Positions 26,336-36,526 of a stretch of 64,000 nucleotides of DNA are shown in pieces. The first letter of the stretch is position 1. Each line of letters opens with the position of its first letter. The stretch is from Saprospiraceae bacterium (GTDB lineage Bacteria; Bacteroidota; Bacteroidia; Chitinophagales; Saprospiraceae). The stretch is from the NCBI GenBank assembly GCA_041392805.1, contig JAWKLJ010000001.1, positions 2,666,001-2,730,000 on the forward strand, given 5' to 3'. The notes under the pieces are model-generated. The model did not search any database. It was given only the letters and a program-made list of their open reading frames with translations, and was not told the origin of the DNA. The translations under genes and the position numbers were made by a program.

Positions 26336-27775
26336 TTACCTGGCAGTGTGCTCCATGGCAATAATCGTCGCTAATACCGTGCGGTCTTTGCTTTTAGCAT
26401 GGAAGCCAATGCGGTCGGTGTGGTAGGCAATTGAGTTCGCGGGAATCAAGCGCGGACCTATTGCCGTTTGTAATTTTTCCGAAAAATTGCCTGCCATTTT
26501 ATTCATTTGTTCGACCATAGCTTCCATATCCAAAGCCTGAAAACTGTACAAAACACCAATAAAATCAGTGCCGACGGTGTTGTCCATTTCGATGTACCAG
26601 GTTTCGTCGGGTAGGGCAATGGCATTGCCTGCGTAGCTCAGGTGCGGACTGGTATGCGAGTCGGGTGGGAAGACCTGTCCGACTACACCAGTCAGGTCAG
26701 ACCCCAATACATAGACATAAGCAGGTTCTTCGTTGGTAAAATAAAGTCGATAGCGCGTACCGGAAGGGTAACCTTGAGTGGTATAAAAATTAACACCAGC
26801 CGTTGCACCTGTTTTCACGGCAGTGATGCCGCGTTCAGGTTTTGTTGCTGTGGTGATGTCTATTTTTTCACCAGAAGCCAGCACCATTTCGAGCGAACCG
26901 GATAAGGTTTTTTCAACGACGGCAGAAGTGCTTGTTGACACATTGTTAGGATTGCCTGTGATAAGTTCAAAAGCATATTTCACAATGTTTGAAAAATCAT
27001 GGTAGCGAATCCAAGAAAAACCTTGATTGCCCCAATCTATTCCCCAACTGTTCATCACTTCAAAAGCGCCGCGCTGCTCGTCGTAGCCCACTATGCAAAG
27101 CGCATGTCCACCTACAAATTTGTCTTTTGCACCTTCCCAATATTCCTTTGCGTTCTTGAAAGATTCGTAGCACTCTATCCCAACCACTACTGGTTTTTGC
27201 TGTGCCAGTGATTTTTTGATAATTTTAATCCGAAAATCATCTGGCGTTTCTTTGTCAAATAAGCGAGTGTACCCCTCAATTCGATTTGGTTGCGCTTTGG
27301 TCAAAATACTCATTGGCACACTCGGATGGCAACCCGCTGCAAACTCCCGTCGACGCGGCACCCCTTTTTCCTGCATCGTTTTGAGTACCTGCTGGATGGA
27401 AATACCGCGCTGGCAATTAGCATCAGCTGCTGATTTATTGAGCAAGTACAAAAAATCGGGCGAAAATGCTTGCTCCGTAATGGTGACATTATCACTATTC
27501 TTGAGTTGCAATGCCTCCAAAATCGTGCGCCCAGCATAGCCAGCTGCCCAGCCCACGCAGTTGGCATAGGCGCCTTGGTCTTGGGGTTGCGGACAAAACG
27601 CTTTCAAGCTTATGCTCGCGGGCAGGTTTTCATAATTGCGCTGGAGGACTGGCTTTTTCAAGGGCACGGCTTCGTAGGCATCGTCGTCCAGTAATAAGCC
27701 AGTTGAATAACGTTGACTGTAAGCCGTTGTTATCTGCAAAAGGAGGGCTAAAAAAATCAGAAAAATATTTCTCAT
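26336..27775 (-). CDS. Secreted papain-like (C1A) cysteine protease with DUF4384-like domain
   Basis: 479 residues with a signal peptide (about 1-21). The catalytic residues are in standard papain order: Gln in PQDQGAYANCVGWAAG (Q67, Cys73), His224 in GGHALCIVGYD and Asn242 in MNSWGIDWGNQGF. There is no long inhibitory pro-region. Residues about 310-430 (YRLYFTNEEPAYVYVLGSDLTGVVGQVFPP ... LPDETWYIEMDNTVGTDFIGVLYS) resemble the DUF4384 domain often attached to bacterial caspase-like proteins. The caspase-like gene starts just upstream; its 3' end is 3 bp before this start codon, so they are tightly co-transcribed. Confidence 0.9.
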   Translation of the reverse strand: MRNIFLIFLALLLQITTAYSQRYSTGLLLDDDAYEAVPLKKPVLQRNYENLPASISLKAFCPQPQDQGAYANCVGWAAGYAGRTILEALQLKNSDNVTITEQAFSPDFLYLLNKSAADANCQRGISIQQVLKTMQEKGVPRRREFAAGCHPSVPMSILTKAQPNRIEGYTRLFDKETPDDFRIKIIKKSLAQQKPVVVGIECYESFKNAKEYWEGAKDKFVGGHALCIVGYDEQRGAFEVMNSWGIDWGNQGFSWIRYHDFSNIVKYAFELITGNPNNVSTSTSAVVEKTLSGSLEMVLASGEKIDITTATKPERGITAVKTGATAGVNFYTTQGYPSGTRYRLYFTNEEPAYVYVLGSDLTGVVGQVFPPDSHTSPHLSYAGNAIALPDETWYIEMDNTVGTDFIGVLYSFQALDMEAMVEQMNKMAGNFSEKLQTAIGPRLIPANSIAYHTDRIGFHAKSKDRTVLATIIAMEHTAR

Positions 27776-27778
27776 AAA

Positions 27779-29233
27779 TTAGCGATTAAAATAAAAATCA
27801 TCTTGGAGTGAACTAGATTTCCAGGGAATCTGCGCACCATTTGTAAGTCCATCTACGACACGATTGATACGATTGAAAAGCTGGTCAATCGTAATTCCTG
27901 GGGTTTTAATGTTTTGTAAAAAGGCATTTGTGAAAATGCCATTTCGTCCACTCCCGTCAGCAGCGGTATTACCAGGTGAGGTAGCAAATCCGATAAAAGT
28001 GCCTTTAGGGGCATTGATGGCAGCCAACCCCGTTCCTCCTGCTGAGCGCGACCAACTCCGAGCAAAAGGATTATTTCGACAAGCATCCATGATTATAATA
28101 TTGGTTGTAGCAGCTTCTTCCATCTTTGCGAGCAATATGCCCGAAGGCACGCATTCGTAGCGGGTCTCCCCTTCAGAAGTCAGCTTAGCATCAATTGGCA
28201 CGAGGTAGTTCTCTCCACCGACCTGCACACCGTGACCAGCATAGTAAAATAGGCCGACTCGATAGTTTTTTAGCTTTTTGCCAAAATCCTCCAGTGCTTT
28301 GTCCATCTGACGAAGGTTCAAATCTGTATGTAAGAGCACTTCAAATCCCATGTTTTGCAGTGCAGCTGCAATATCCGTTGCGTCATTGACCGGATTGCGA
28401 AGCGCACCTCCATTTAGGTACGCTGAATTTCCAATGATGAGCGCCAGTCGATTTCCTGAGATGGCGTTTTGAACATTGGATTGAACTGTTTCTGCTTTTT
28501 GATAATAAATGGTGCGTATCTCTGAGGAAATTGTACCTGTAGCACTGGTAATATTGATTTGAATTCGATTTTCACCTGGATTCAAGGTCAAGATGTATTC
28601 AAACTGATTCGCACATCCACTTTCTGATTTCACCGCCTTTATTCCTCTTTCCGGGATATTCACCCGTGTGCCGTTAAGCAATACGGCTATTTCACTTATT
28701 GCTGCTTTAGATTCGCTGATACAGGCTTTAATGGAGTAAGTGGCTTTATCTGTGTTGGCCGTGGTAGTAGCAGGCTGCTCCCAGGTGATGGATAATGGAG
28801 GGAGGGCTATAATTCCAGAAGTTGGATTGTTATTGTCAACAATAGGCTCATAAATAATATGAAGATATGCTGTCTTCTCAAATAAAGGGTTTAGGGTTTT
28901 ATAGTGTCCTTCTAATAAAAAAACGTTATCCCCAGGTGTTAATTTTACAACCTCCTTGAAATACCATCGACATTTTTTATTATCACTTGATTTTTTATCC
29001 AAAAGGTAATAATCAGGATCATATTTGTTTAATAGTTTACCAGCTTTATCATACAATGACAAGGAAGAAACTTTAGTTACCCAAAACGGGCGAATACAAG
29101 CTTGTAATTCAAACTCGGGTTTATCTGTAACATAATTTGTTTTAGGGAAATCCCAATAAATATATTTACTTTGAGTAAAGGCATGAACGCCAACAAAAAA
29201 TAGCAGGATGATATGAATTAGTAACAATCTCAT
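27779..29233 (-). CDS. Secreted caspase-like (C14, metacaspase-type) protease
   Basis: 484 residues with a signal peptide (about 1-20). Residues 20-245 are two Ig/beta-sandwich-like regions with conserved cysteines. The caspase p20-like domain starts at about 260: NRLALIIGNSAYLNGGALRNPVNDA. The catalytic dyad is visible as His334 in YYAGHGVQVGGENYLVP and Cys385 in MDACRNNPF. The later FIGFATSPGNTAADGSGRNGIFTNAFL region is typical of bacterial caspase-like proteins. An exported caspase in one operon with a papain-like protease suggests extracellular or periplasmic proteolysis. It may act on neighbouring gene products (inference). Confidence 0.93.
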   Translation of the reverse strand: MRLLLIHIILLFFVGVHAFTQSKYIYWDFPKTNYVTDKPEFELQACIRPFWVTKVSSLSLYDKAGKLLNKYDPDYYLLDKKSSDNKKCRWYFKEVVKLTPGDNVFLLEGHYKTLNPLFEKTAYLHIIYEPIVDNNNPTSGIIALPPLSITWEQPATTTANTDKATYSIKACISESKAAISEIAVLLNGTRVNIPERGIKAVKSESGCANQFEYILTLNPGENRIQINITSATGTISSEIRTIYYQKAETVQSNVQNAISGNRLALIIGNSAYLNGGALRNPVNDATDIAAALQNMGFEVLLHTDLNLRQMDKALEDFGKKLKNYRVGLFYYAGHGVQVGGENYLVPIDAKLTSEGETRYECVPSGILLAKMEEAATTNIIIMDACRNNPFARSWSRSAGGTGLAAINAPKGTFIGFATSPGNTAADGSGRNGIFTNAFLQNIKTPGITIDQLFNRINRVVDGLTNGAQIPWKSSSLQDDFYFNR

Positions 29234-29304
29234 ACGAAATGGCTATTATTAAGTGATGTGGAAGCCTCCAGCCGGGTGAGGGCTGGAGTGGGTTAATTTA
29301 TCGT

Positions 29305-32300
29305 TTATCGAATCTGCGTTTTTTGGCGTTCGCATTTTTCCCACATTTGGGCGAAGTATTCAGCGGAGAGCATGAGGCTATTCATCATTTCGTATCCATT
29401 TTGCTGTAACCTGGCATCTCTCAAAAATTCAGTCATTAATCCATAGTGTGCTACTCCTTCTTTCGTATAATCCCAAGTACGGTTGCCTGTTGTACATTTT
29501 TCAAGACCGCGATAAAAATCATTAGAATTAAGATTAGGAGAGGCTTTAGGCAAAGGCTCGAATCCATTTACATCTGTACCAATGGCAGTATTGCGAGAAC
29601 CCATTACATACCAAGCTACATTATAGTTTTTCACGAAATCCGAAGGGTTAGTATCGGCAGTACCTACTCCAAACATTCCTCCTAAAGCAGATACTCGTTT
29701 TACCATTTCAATTGAGGCTGATCGTTCGGCACCAGCTCCGATGCGTATTCCATTATGCCCCATATTGATTGGATAGCCTCCATTTACACTTTCTGCAATA
29801 CTAAGTGAACGATTTATTGCTTTAGCGGACATATGATCAACGTCAATCACCATCCCTAATTTCATCATTTCCCGGATTGCGAACTCGCCCAAAGGAGTTA
29901 ATCCTTCCGCATTTACGTGCCCTAGAGCAGTACGAGTATAAGTAGCATATCGTGAATCCGGGGCCAATAATCCTTGAACAAATTTGAATTTGTCCCAACA
30001 ACCGAGCGTCGGAACAGGGCAAAATCTTGAATCAAACGGATCGATATTCAGTGCTGGAGGAAAAGAAATTCCTGAAGCCCTGTCCAATGCAGCTTTTATG
30101 CCTAGATTTCCTGCGCCATCAAGTCCATTTCCTAATCGAAAATTAATAGTAGCATCCGCAGACTGTTCAACTGAAAAAAGGCTGCCCGTAGAATACCTAT
30201 TTACATAATTAAATAAGTCTTCATATACTGCCGCTCCACCAAATTTATTATCTGTCAGATGTATCGGAAAAATATACCTTACTCCTTTATTATAAAGTCG
30301 CTGAATCTCGGTTCTTACGGTGGATTCATTACAAGTAACGTTGGGCTTGTGAAAATTACCAATATTATCTACTTCCATTCCAAGAAGAACCGCCATTTTG
30401 TTAGCACCTACGATTCTCCTTAAATCAGCAGGGGTTCTGGCTATTTCCATAAATTCGTCATGGCGCCCCACGAAACTAATTATTTCATCCAGTTGTAAAT
30501 CTGCAGATGCTTTATCGTCTTTTGGTTCGTCACCATCAATAATTTCGGCAAAGAGTTCGCTGTTTACTGTTAAAGCTACCATAACTCGCAATCCACCATC
30601 GTAAGTGCGTTTGAGCCATTCCCACCACATTTGCTGATGGGTAACGGAAGTTTGGTGGGGCCAATACATAAAACTTGGCGAAGTTTCAATGCCTTCGTGG
30701 TGATGATCTCCGTGTACATTTCCTCCGTTAAAAGGATCATGACTTACATTATGAACAAAATCGCCATCAAAGGCTTTGCTAATCACAATTGCTCTAATAT
30801 AGTTACCACAATCATTTTCAGCTCCCCAACCCCCATGTGTTGCATTGCAAGTGCCTAATGCTTGTTCGATTGTTGTTGCCCGCTCATCAGAAGTGTTACA
30901 TTCTTTTTCAACCAGATTGAACCCTTTATACCTTGTTCCCTTTGGAATTAATGATCCTAAATCAGGAACACCATGCATCAATCTCTTCCCAAACCCCAAG
31001 TGGCTCATAGGATGGGTATGCATATCAGCATATCCTTTAAGTCTGGCATCTTTGAATATTCTAATAGATGAAATGTTGGTCAGTTTGTATAAGTCAAGAC
31101 AATTTTCATCTGTTATTATATCCGCACTCCCTCCCCCATTAGCAAAGTACAATGTTGCGCTGTACCCTTTGCTAAGTTTGATAGAGGAAATTGAATTATC
31201 AGGAATCCCAAGTTCTTTTGGATTGAAAGTAAATTCGTTGAGTTTGAGTATAGCGGTTTGAGGTACTTGTAAGTGATATGACTGCCCACCAAAACCGCAA
31301 TCCGTGTAAACTGTAGCAATAGTCCTACTAGGTAAATTATTAGGATCGAAACTAATCTTTTTATCCCTGGTCCACTCCCCTCCCCCATATCCATTCCCAT
31401 TATCTGTACGCACAATACGGGTATCGCTTTCCACACGCAAGGTCATTTTTCCACTACCTAAGTGCGTGCCTTTTGGCACATCTACCCAGTCACCAGTAAT
31501 GGTGCTGCCATTGCGCTTGCCAATGTAAAGATTGGCAAAGCCAGGTTGCGTACCATTGTTTTTAGCTTCGCTGAAGAAGATAAAATCATTACTATCTTCG
31601 CGCACATAGGTAGCTGCGCCGTCATTGCAGTCCCACACACCCGTAAGTACGCCACTACCTGCTTGCATGGGCTTATTGGCAGGTAAGGCGCTAGGCATAG
31701 TGGTTTTGGCGAGTACATTACAGCCAATAGTGCCCCCAGTGAGCGTTAGAGTGTTGCCGTCAGTGGAAATGTTATAAACACAATTTCCTTTATTCATCAG
31801 CGTGCCTTTGGGTACATCCCAAAGATTACCCGTAAGGATGTTGCCGTTAATCGTACCGCTGAAAACATGACCGAAACTACCATTGGGGTGCTCACCAAAC
31901 CAGTACACCCTGTTACCGATTTGCCGGATGTAGGCTTGCCCGCAGTTGCCATTGTCGCCACTATAAAAGCCGGTAAGGTCATAAGTAGTTGGAGGAGGGG
32001 GATTTCCGCCTATTGCAATAACGTTTATTTTCACCCCCACTTGTAATGCAGGGTTTGAGCCATATGCCAACCAATAGCCATTTTTGTAATTAGCGTTATC
32101 ATTAGGCGAATCATACCAGACCATCATCGAGTTGGGGTTTACAGCACTTCCAGATTGCTGAGTTAGAAATACATTCGCGCTGGCATTGCCGTTTATAATT
32201 GCATTATCTAAAACAGTATAACCAGGGTTATTACTTAATTGGCTGGCAGTGGTATGTGTATGGACAAGCGCTTTAGCATTACCAAATCCAGGAACATTAC

Positions 32301-32856
32301 TGGCAGTGGCAATCATTACACTAAATCGTGCATTTTCAAGTAGGTCTGCTCCATCCAGATTAAAAATGCGCCAGCGGTTATTTTGGTATTGTACGCCCAC
32401 TTCATGATTGTTTCCATCACTTTGTTGCGTAACTAAGAGAATGGCATTGGGATTTCCATTGAGTGCCGGATCATCTAAAAGCGTTGCTTTTTCTACCATA
32501 TTGGCAGCCGTGGCAACGTGGACCATTGCATTAGCCGTACCTAAAGGCACTGCCATTACTTGAAATCGTACCCCAGCCATACTTAAATTGGTACGCTGAT
32601 AAGCAATTACCCAACGGTTGTTCTGGTAAGTTACCCTAAAAGGACCTACAATTGCTCGATCTCCACTTTCTGCATAAATTGGCTGTGCAAATACGATCGC
32701 ATTCGGGTTCCCATTAAGTTGTGGGTTGTCGAGGGTGGTGATGTGTCCGCTGGTATTAGCAGCGCTCGTTACGTGCCGGAAAACGGTCTGTGCGGTCGTA
32801 GTCGTAGCAAAGCTCGCCAAAAGGAGGCTGAAGAACAAAGGAAAGGCGAATTTCAT
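29305..32856 (-). CDS. Large secreted protein: DUF7452-like repeats, crystallin-like domain and M19-like amidohydrolase
   Basis: 1183 residues from ATG 32856, giving signal peptide MKFAFPLFFSLLLASFATTTTAQ. Three repeats of about 85 residues follow (FRHVTSAANTSGHITTLDNP; MVHVATAANMVEKATLLDDP; LVHTHTTASQLSNNPGYTVLDN). Next come two repeats around LTGNLWDVPKG / ITGDWVDVPKG. A beta/gamma-crystallin-like stretch follows (VYTDCGFGGQSYHLQVP). The C-terminal about 550 residues look like a metal-dependent amidohydrolase of the renal-dipeptidase type: ADMHTHPMSHLGFG, VALLGMEVDNIGNF, MKLGMVIDVDHMSAKAI and MGHNGIRIGAG. The reaction is uncertain. Confidence 0.72.
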   Translation of the reverse strand: MKFAFPLFFSLLLASFATTTTAQTVFRHVTSAANTSGHITTLDNPQLNGNPNAIVFAQPIYAESGDRAIVGPFRVTYQNNRWVIAYQRTNLSMAGVRFQVMAVPLGTANAMVHVATAANMVEKATLLDDPALNGNPNAILLVTQQSDGNNHEVGVQYQNNRWRIFNLDGADLLENARFSVMIATASNVPGFGNAKALVHTHTTASQLSNNPGYTVLDNAIINGNASANVFLTQQSGSAVNPNSMMVWYDSPNDNANYKNGYWLAYGSNPALQVGVKINVIAIGGNPPPPTTYDLTGFYSGDNGNCGQAYIRQIGNRVYWFGEHPNGSFGHVFSGTINGNILTGNLWDVPKGTLMNKGNCVYNISTDGNTLTLTGGTIGCNVLAKTTMPSALPANKPMQAGSGVLTGVWDCNDGAATYVREDSNDFIFFSEAKNNGTQPGFANLYIGKRNGSTITGDWVDVPKGTHLGSGKMTLRVESDTRIVRTDNGNGYGGGEWTRDKKISFDPNNLPSRTIATVYTDCGFGGQSYHLQVPQTAILKLNEFTFNPKELGIPDNSISSIKLSKGYSATLYFANGGGSADIITDENCLDLYKLTNISSIRIFKDARLKGYADMHTHPMSHLGFGKRLMHGVPDLGSLIPKGTRYKGFNLVEKECNTSDERATTIEQALGTCNATHGGWGAENDCGNYIRAIVISKAFDGDFVHNVSHDPFNGGNVHGDHHHEGIETSPSFMYWPHQTSVTHQQMWWEWLKRTYDGGLRVMVALTVNSELFAEIIDGDEPKDDKASADLQLDEIISFVGRHDEFMEIARTPADLRRIVGANKMAVLLGMEVDNIGNFHKPNVTCNESTVRTEIQRLYNKGVRYIFPIHLTDNKFGGAAVYEDLFNYVNRYSTGSLFSVEQSADATINFRLGNGLDGAGNLGIKAALDRASGISFPPALNIDPFDSRFCPVPTLGCWDKFKFVQGLLAPDSRYATYTRTALGHVNAEGLTPLGEFAIREMMKLGMVIDVDHMSAKAINRSLSIAESVNGGYPINMGHNGIRIGAGAERSASIEMVKRVSALGGMFGVGTADTNPSDFVKNYNVAWYVMGSRNTAIGTDVNGFEPLPKASPNLNSNDFYRGLEKCTTGNRTWDYTKEGVAHYGLMTEFLRDARLQQNGYEMMNSLMLSAEYFAQMWEKCERQKTQIR

Positions 32857-33009
32857 GTTTTCAATTTTAAAGGGTTTTGAAATGTTTGATTGTTTAGAAT
32901 CGAAACAAAACTCCTGGAAAAAATTCACACATGAAATCCCATGATAATGTGATGAGGGCGATGGTTTTGAGGAAGTAATGATCTAAATATACGATAGTGC
33001 GATAGGGTA

Positions 33010-33639
33010 TTATCCTTTCAAAAACGTCTTATGAATAGCTTCTGCCACCGAGTGTACGTGTAGCTTTTCATAAATGCGCTTGATATAGGTACGAACGGTG
33101 TCAATACTGATTTCAAGTTCAGCAGCCACCATTTTATAACTATTGCCTTTGGCGAGGTTTTGGAGTACTTCTTGCTCACGGGGCGTAAGTTTGTCTAGTT
33201 CAGCGTTGAAAGCGGGGGTTTTGGGGAAAAGTTTCAACACTTTACGGGCAATGATGGGGGTCATTGGCGCACCACCACTATAGACTTCTTCGATCGCTTC
33301 GAGAATTCTAGCAGGTGGTGTTTTTTTAAGTAAATAGCCACTAGCACCAGCGCAAATAGCCTGGAAAACTTTGTCGTCTTCATCAAAAACGGTCAGCATC
33401 AACACCTCGGTCGCAGGAGATAGTTTTTGGATAATATGGGCTGCCTCAATACCACTGCGCCCTGGCAGATCAATATCCATCAAGATCACATCCGCTTCCT
33501 GCGTTTTTAAATGCTGCTCAATTTCCAAACAATCACCATATGCACCTACCAATTCATACGTGGACATACCTTTTATTAGTATTTCCAAAGCTTCGCGCAA
33601 GGCGGTATTATCTTCGTATAGGGCTACTTTTATTGACAT
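33010..33639 (-). CDS. NarL/LuxR-type response regulator
   Basis: 209 residues. The receiver domain has acidic residues ED near position 9, the phospho-acceptor Asp55 in ADVILMDIDLPG, a Thr in MLTVFDE and the Lys in GYLLKKTPP. The LuxR HTH at about 146-205 reads LTPREQEVLQNLAKGNSYKMVAAELEISIDTVRTYIKRIYEKL. The cognate kinase gene ends 50 bp upstream on the same strand. Targets are unknown; the adjacent secreted-protein cluster is the obvious candidate. Confidence 0.95.
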   Translation of the reverse strand: MSIKVALYEDNTALREALEILIKGMSTYELVGAYGDCLEIEQHLKTQEADVILMDIDLPGRSGIEAAHIIQKLSPATEVLMLTVFDEDDKVFQAICAGASGYLLKKTPPARILEAIEEVYSGGAPMTPIIARKVLKLFPKTPAFNAELDKLTPREQEVLQNLAKGNSYKMVAAELEISIDTVRTYIKRIYEKLHVHSVAEAIHKTFLKG

Positions 33640-33689
33640 GATTTTTTTGGATTGTAAATTGCAAAATTATTACCATTTACGTTGTCGCA

Positions 33690-35543
33690 TTATGATGTGA
33701 CCGGAAAGGATAAAACAAACCTTGTTCCTTGATCTTTTTTGCTATCAATCCTTAATTCTCCACCCAGCTGCTCCGCCCGTGCTTGCATATTGCGCAAGCC
33801 ATTTCCTTGTTTTATCGTATTAATATCAAAACCATTCCCATCATCCCGAATTTCCAAACAGATTTCTTTATTGCGTTTTTCTAAAGTTGCCCATATGTTT
33901 TGTGCATGGGAATATTTGGCGGCGTTGTTGATAGCTTCTTTGAAAATGAGGTAGAAATCTTTTCGTTGCTCCATGGATAGCTGTAAGGCGTGTAAGGCCT
34001 CATCCGTTTCAAAATGGAGCAAAATATTTTTCGCTTCAAGAGTTTCCACGGCAAATTCCCGCATTCGCAAAACAATAGCGCCAAGCTCATCATTGCTCGG
34101 ATTGACACTCCAGACTATGTCACTCATGGTATCCATCACCTGGCGAGCACGTTCGCTGATAACGGTTAATTTTTTAATATCAAAGTCAGGTTGAAAATTA
34201 CGCAACAATGCTGTACTCAAAATTGAAATACTACTTAAAGTGGAGCCCATTTCATCGTGTAGGTCCCGAGAGATACGCTCCAGGTCTTGTTGTCGTAGTT
34301 GATGCAAGGCTGTTTCCCGGCGTGCCTGGGTCAGGAATTGGTTCTTAAGCCGATTAGCAACGAATAAAGTAGCTAATATGACTTCTAAAAGAATGACGAA
34401 CGCCAGCATTGAGTCATTTATAAAATATGAGCGTGGAATAATACCTATTTCTGTAAATAACATGACGATGGCGAACCCGATGATGAAACCAAAAACGGTA
34501 AAAAACCCAAGGCTTTCCATTTCTTTATACCGATAATAGTTCCAAAAAGAAATCAATGTAACTACGGTTGCCGACAACACCAAAGCAATAGCGGCTGTTA
34601 TACTAATATAAGTGTTCATTACGACCGGAAACACATAGCGAAACAGGCCCATCAGTATATATAAAGCGGCTATAATCAAGGAAATAACCAATAGTCCATC
34701 AAAATACCTATACCGAATTGGCATTTGAAATACAATGCGCGACATAATAATAAGCCCGATGAACTGAAATGCGGCAAAAAAATTAGCTGAAAATGATTCA
34801 AAATAAGGGTATTCGCCCCACAAGGCTTCCATGCCTACACCCATCGAAGCGGTGAGATATCCCATGCTACCTAACGTATACAAAACATAGCCCAGGTGTA
34901 AGGCCCGCGGAAAAAAAAGCAGGTTTAGTAATGCTATGAATGTAAATAATCCAGCTATGCCTATGAGGAGCCCTTTCTTATAAAGCGATATTCTACCAAG
35001 ATGTTGGTGCCCCTTAGATAAAGGATTGTAAAACAAGAGTGCGGTTTGCACAGGCGTAGCCTCCCGCTCCAGGTACAGGTAGCAAGTATGGTATTGTTGG
35101 GCATGTAAAAAGACGCGAAAGCACAAATCAGCGTTTCCAAGGGGTCGTTTTGATAGTGGAAAATCATTGCCTGTAACAATCGTAGAATCTACACTCAAGG
35201 GTGACACAACATATAGTTGCAACCGAGATACATCCATTGATGTGGATCCGAGATGTAAATACAACGAAATGCTGTCTTGGTTATAGATGGTGAATCGTAG
35301 CCAATACCTTCCTTCTTTTTGAATGTTAAAAAATTCGACATCATTTGGTTGCCATTGTATCCCATTGTCAGCAAACTGGTAGGGTTTCAACTGCTTGGAA
35401 ACATCATATATCCAATCAGCCTTGGAGGCAATGAAAGCTTGGTCAAAATGTCGGTCTACAAAAATGGTATCGTGCGCTTCCATACGCGGAGAAAATAACC
35501 AACATAAACCAAAAAGTAGGCCTAATTTTAATAGGGTATTCAT
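33690..35543 (-). CDS. 7TMR-DISM sensor histidine kinase (HisKA_3 type)
   Basis: 617 residues. It has a signal-like N terminus, then an extracellular beta-rich 7TMR-DISMED2 domain (about 25-175). Seven membrane helices (about 190-400) follow, as in the 7TMR-DISM family. The dimerisation domain has the phospho-His429 in LERISRDLHDEMGSTLSS. The HATPase domain has the N box in EAINNAAKYSHAQN and the G boxes in IRDDGNGFD and GNGLRNMQARAEQLGG. It pairs with the NarL-type regulator downstream. The DISMED2 domain is thought to bind carbohydrate-like ligands, so extracellular glycans are a possible signal. Confidence 0.93.
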   Translation of the reverse strand: MNTLLKLGLLFGLCWLFSPRMEAHDTIFVDRHFDQAFIASKADWIYDVSKQLKPYQFADNGIQWQPNDVEFFNIQKEGRYWLRFTIYNQDSISLYLHLGSTSMDVSRLQLYVVSPLSVDSTIVTGNDFPLSKRPLGNADLCFRVFLHAQQYHTCYLYLEREATPVQTALLFYNPLSKGHQHLGRISLYKKGLLIGIAGLFTFIALLNLLFFPRALHLGYVLYTLGSMGYLTASMGVGMEALWGEYPYFESFSANFFAAFQFIGLIIMSRIVFQMPIRYRYFDGLLVISLIIAALYILMGLFRYVFPVVMNTYISITAAIALVLSATVVTLISFWNYYRYKEMESLGFFTVFGFIIGFAIVMLFTEIGIIPRSYFINDSMLAFVILLEVILATLFVANRLKNQFLTQARRETALHQLRQQDLERISRDLHDEMGSTLSSISILSTALLRNFQPDFDIKKLTVISERARQVMDTMSDIVWSVNPSNDELGAIVLRMREFAVETLEAKNILLHFETDEALHALQLSMEQRKDFYLIFKEAINNAAKYSHAQNIWATLEKRNKEICLEIRDDGNGFDINTIKQGNGLRNMQARAEQLGGELRIDSKKDQGTRFVLSFPVTS

Positions 35544-35637
35544 AATTTTAGGGGTTACTAAGAATTTTAGAGAACGAACCTACAAAACACCAGCGGATCT
35601 ACTCCCCTACCTCTTATCCAGCCATACTTCACTACCG

Positions 35638-36429
35638 CTAATCCCTCACCCTCGCCACGATCCTCAATGGGCCACCACTCCCCCCTTTGATCTTCATCGG
35701 CAAGGCGATGACCCAAGCACCCTTGATAGGGAGTTGTTCCAGATTGGCCACATTTTCAAAGGCGGGAATATCGGCTTTGAACAAGATTTGATGGCTTTCA
35801 AACAGCGAAGACTGGCCATAATCGATACTAGGGGTATCCAAGCCAATCGCTTTTATCTTCCGTTGGTTGACCAACCAGGTGGCCGCTGCTGGATCGAGGC
35901 CTGGAAAGTGGAGTTTTGCGACGGCTTCCGGGCCAATTTCATCGGTACCCATGTAGGTCAGGCGGTCTGGCCAGAATTTGCCATAGCCCGTCCGCAATAG
36001 TACGATGACGTCATCAGGCAGGCGGCCATTGGCGGCCTCCCAGGCTTCAAAATCTGCTATATTGATCAGGTAGTCTTTATTTTGAAGGGCTTTTTCGGAC
36101 ACATCAATCACCACCGCATCGCCGATGAGGCGATCCAGGGGAATCTCATCCATCGATTGTTTTCCGGCGGCGAAGTGCACCGGCGCATCCAGGTGAGTGC
36201 CGCCATGTTCGGCGGCACAAAAGGCGTAGGCCGAATAGTAATAGCCATTTTCGGTAACACCTTCCGAAACGGTATCCAATCGGAATTTATCAGCAGTAGG
36301 CCAATAGATGGTTTGTTCATCGAAAGTGTAGGTAAGATCCACCCACAGGTCTTTCCCCTCGGTAGGAGCGTTCGGTTTTGTACAGGCCCAGAGTAAAACA
36401 GCCAACATGCTTGCCGTTAGTAGTCTCAT
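35638..36429 (-). CDS. Cyclase / kynurenine-formamidase-like lipoprotein
   Basis: 263 residues. A short lipoprotein signal is present (LAVLLWAC, Cys16). The cyclase-family metal motif is intact: AAEHGGTHLDAPVHFAAGK (HxGTHxDxPxHF). Other family landmarks are WVDLTYTFDEQTIYWP near the mature N terminus, VIDVSEKAL, VLLRTGYGKFW and IKAIGLDTPSIDYG. Members hydrolyse N-formylkynurenine or related cyclic amides/esters. An exported version with no tryptophan-pathway neighbour leaves the substrate open. Confidence 0.92.
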   Translation of the reverse strand: MRLLTASMLAVLLWACTKPNAPTEGKDLWVDLTYTFDEQTIYWPTADKFRLDTVSEGVTENGYYYSAYAFCAAEHGGTHLDAPVHFAAGKQSMDEIPLDRLIGDAVVIDVSEKALQNKDYLINIADFEAWEAANGRLPDDVIVLLRTGYGKFWPDRLTYMGTDEIGPEAVAKLHFPGLDPAAATWLVNQRKIKAIGLDTPSIDYGQSSLFESHQILFKADIPAFENVANLEQLPIKGAWVIALPMKIKGGSGGPLRIVARVRD

Positions 36430-36526
36430 TTGTTGTTACTATTTTTCATTTTAAATGCCATGTCAAATGAATACCTTAGCGCTGGCGGTCAAAAGCAATG
36501 TTATCCGCCTGGACCCATACATGCAG

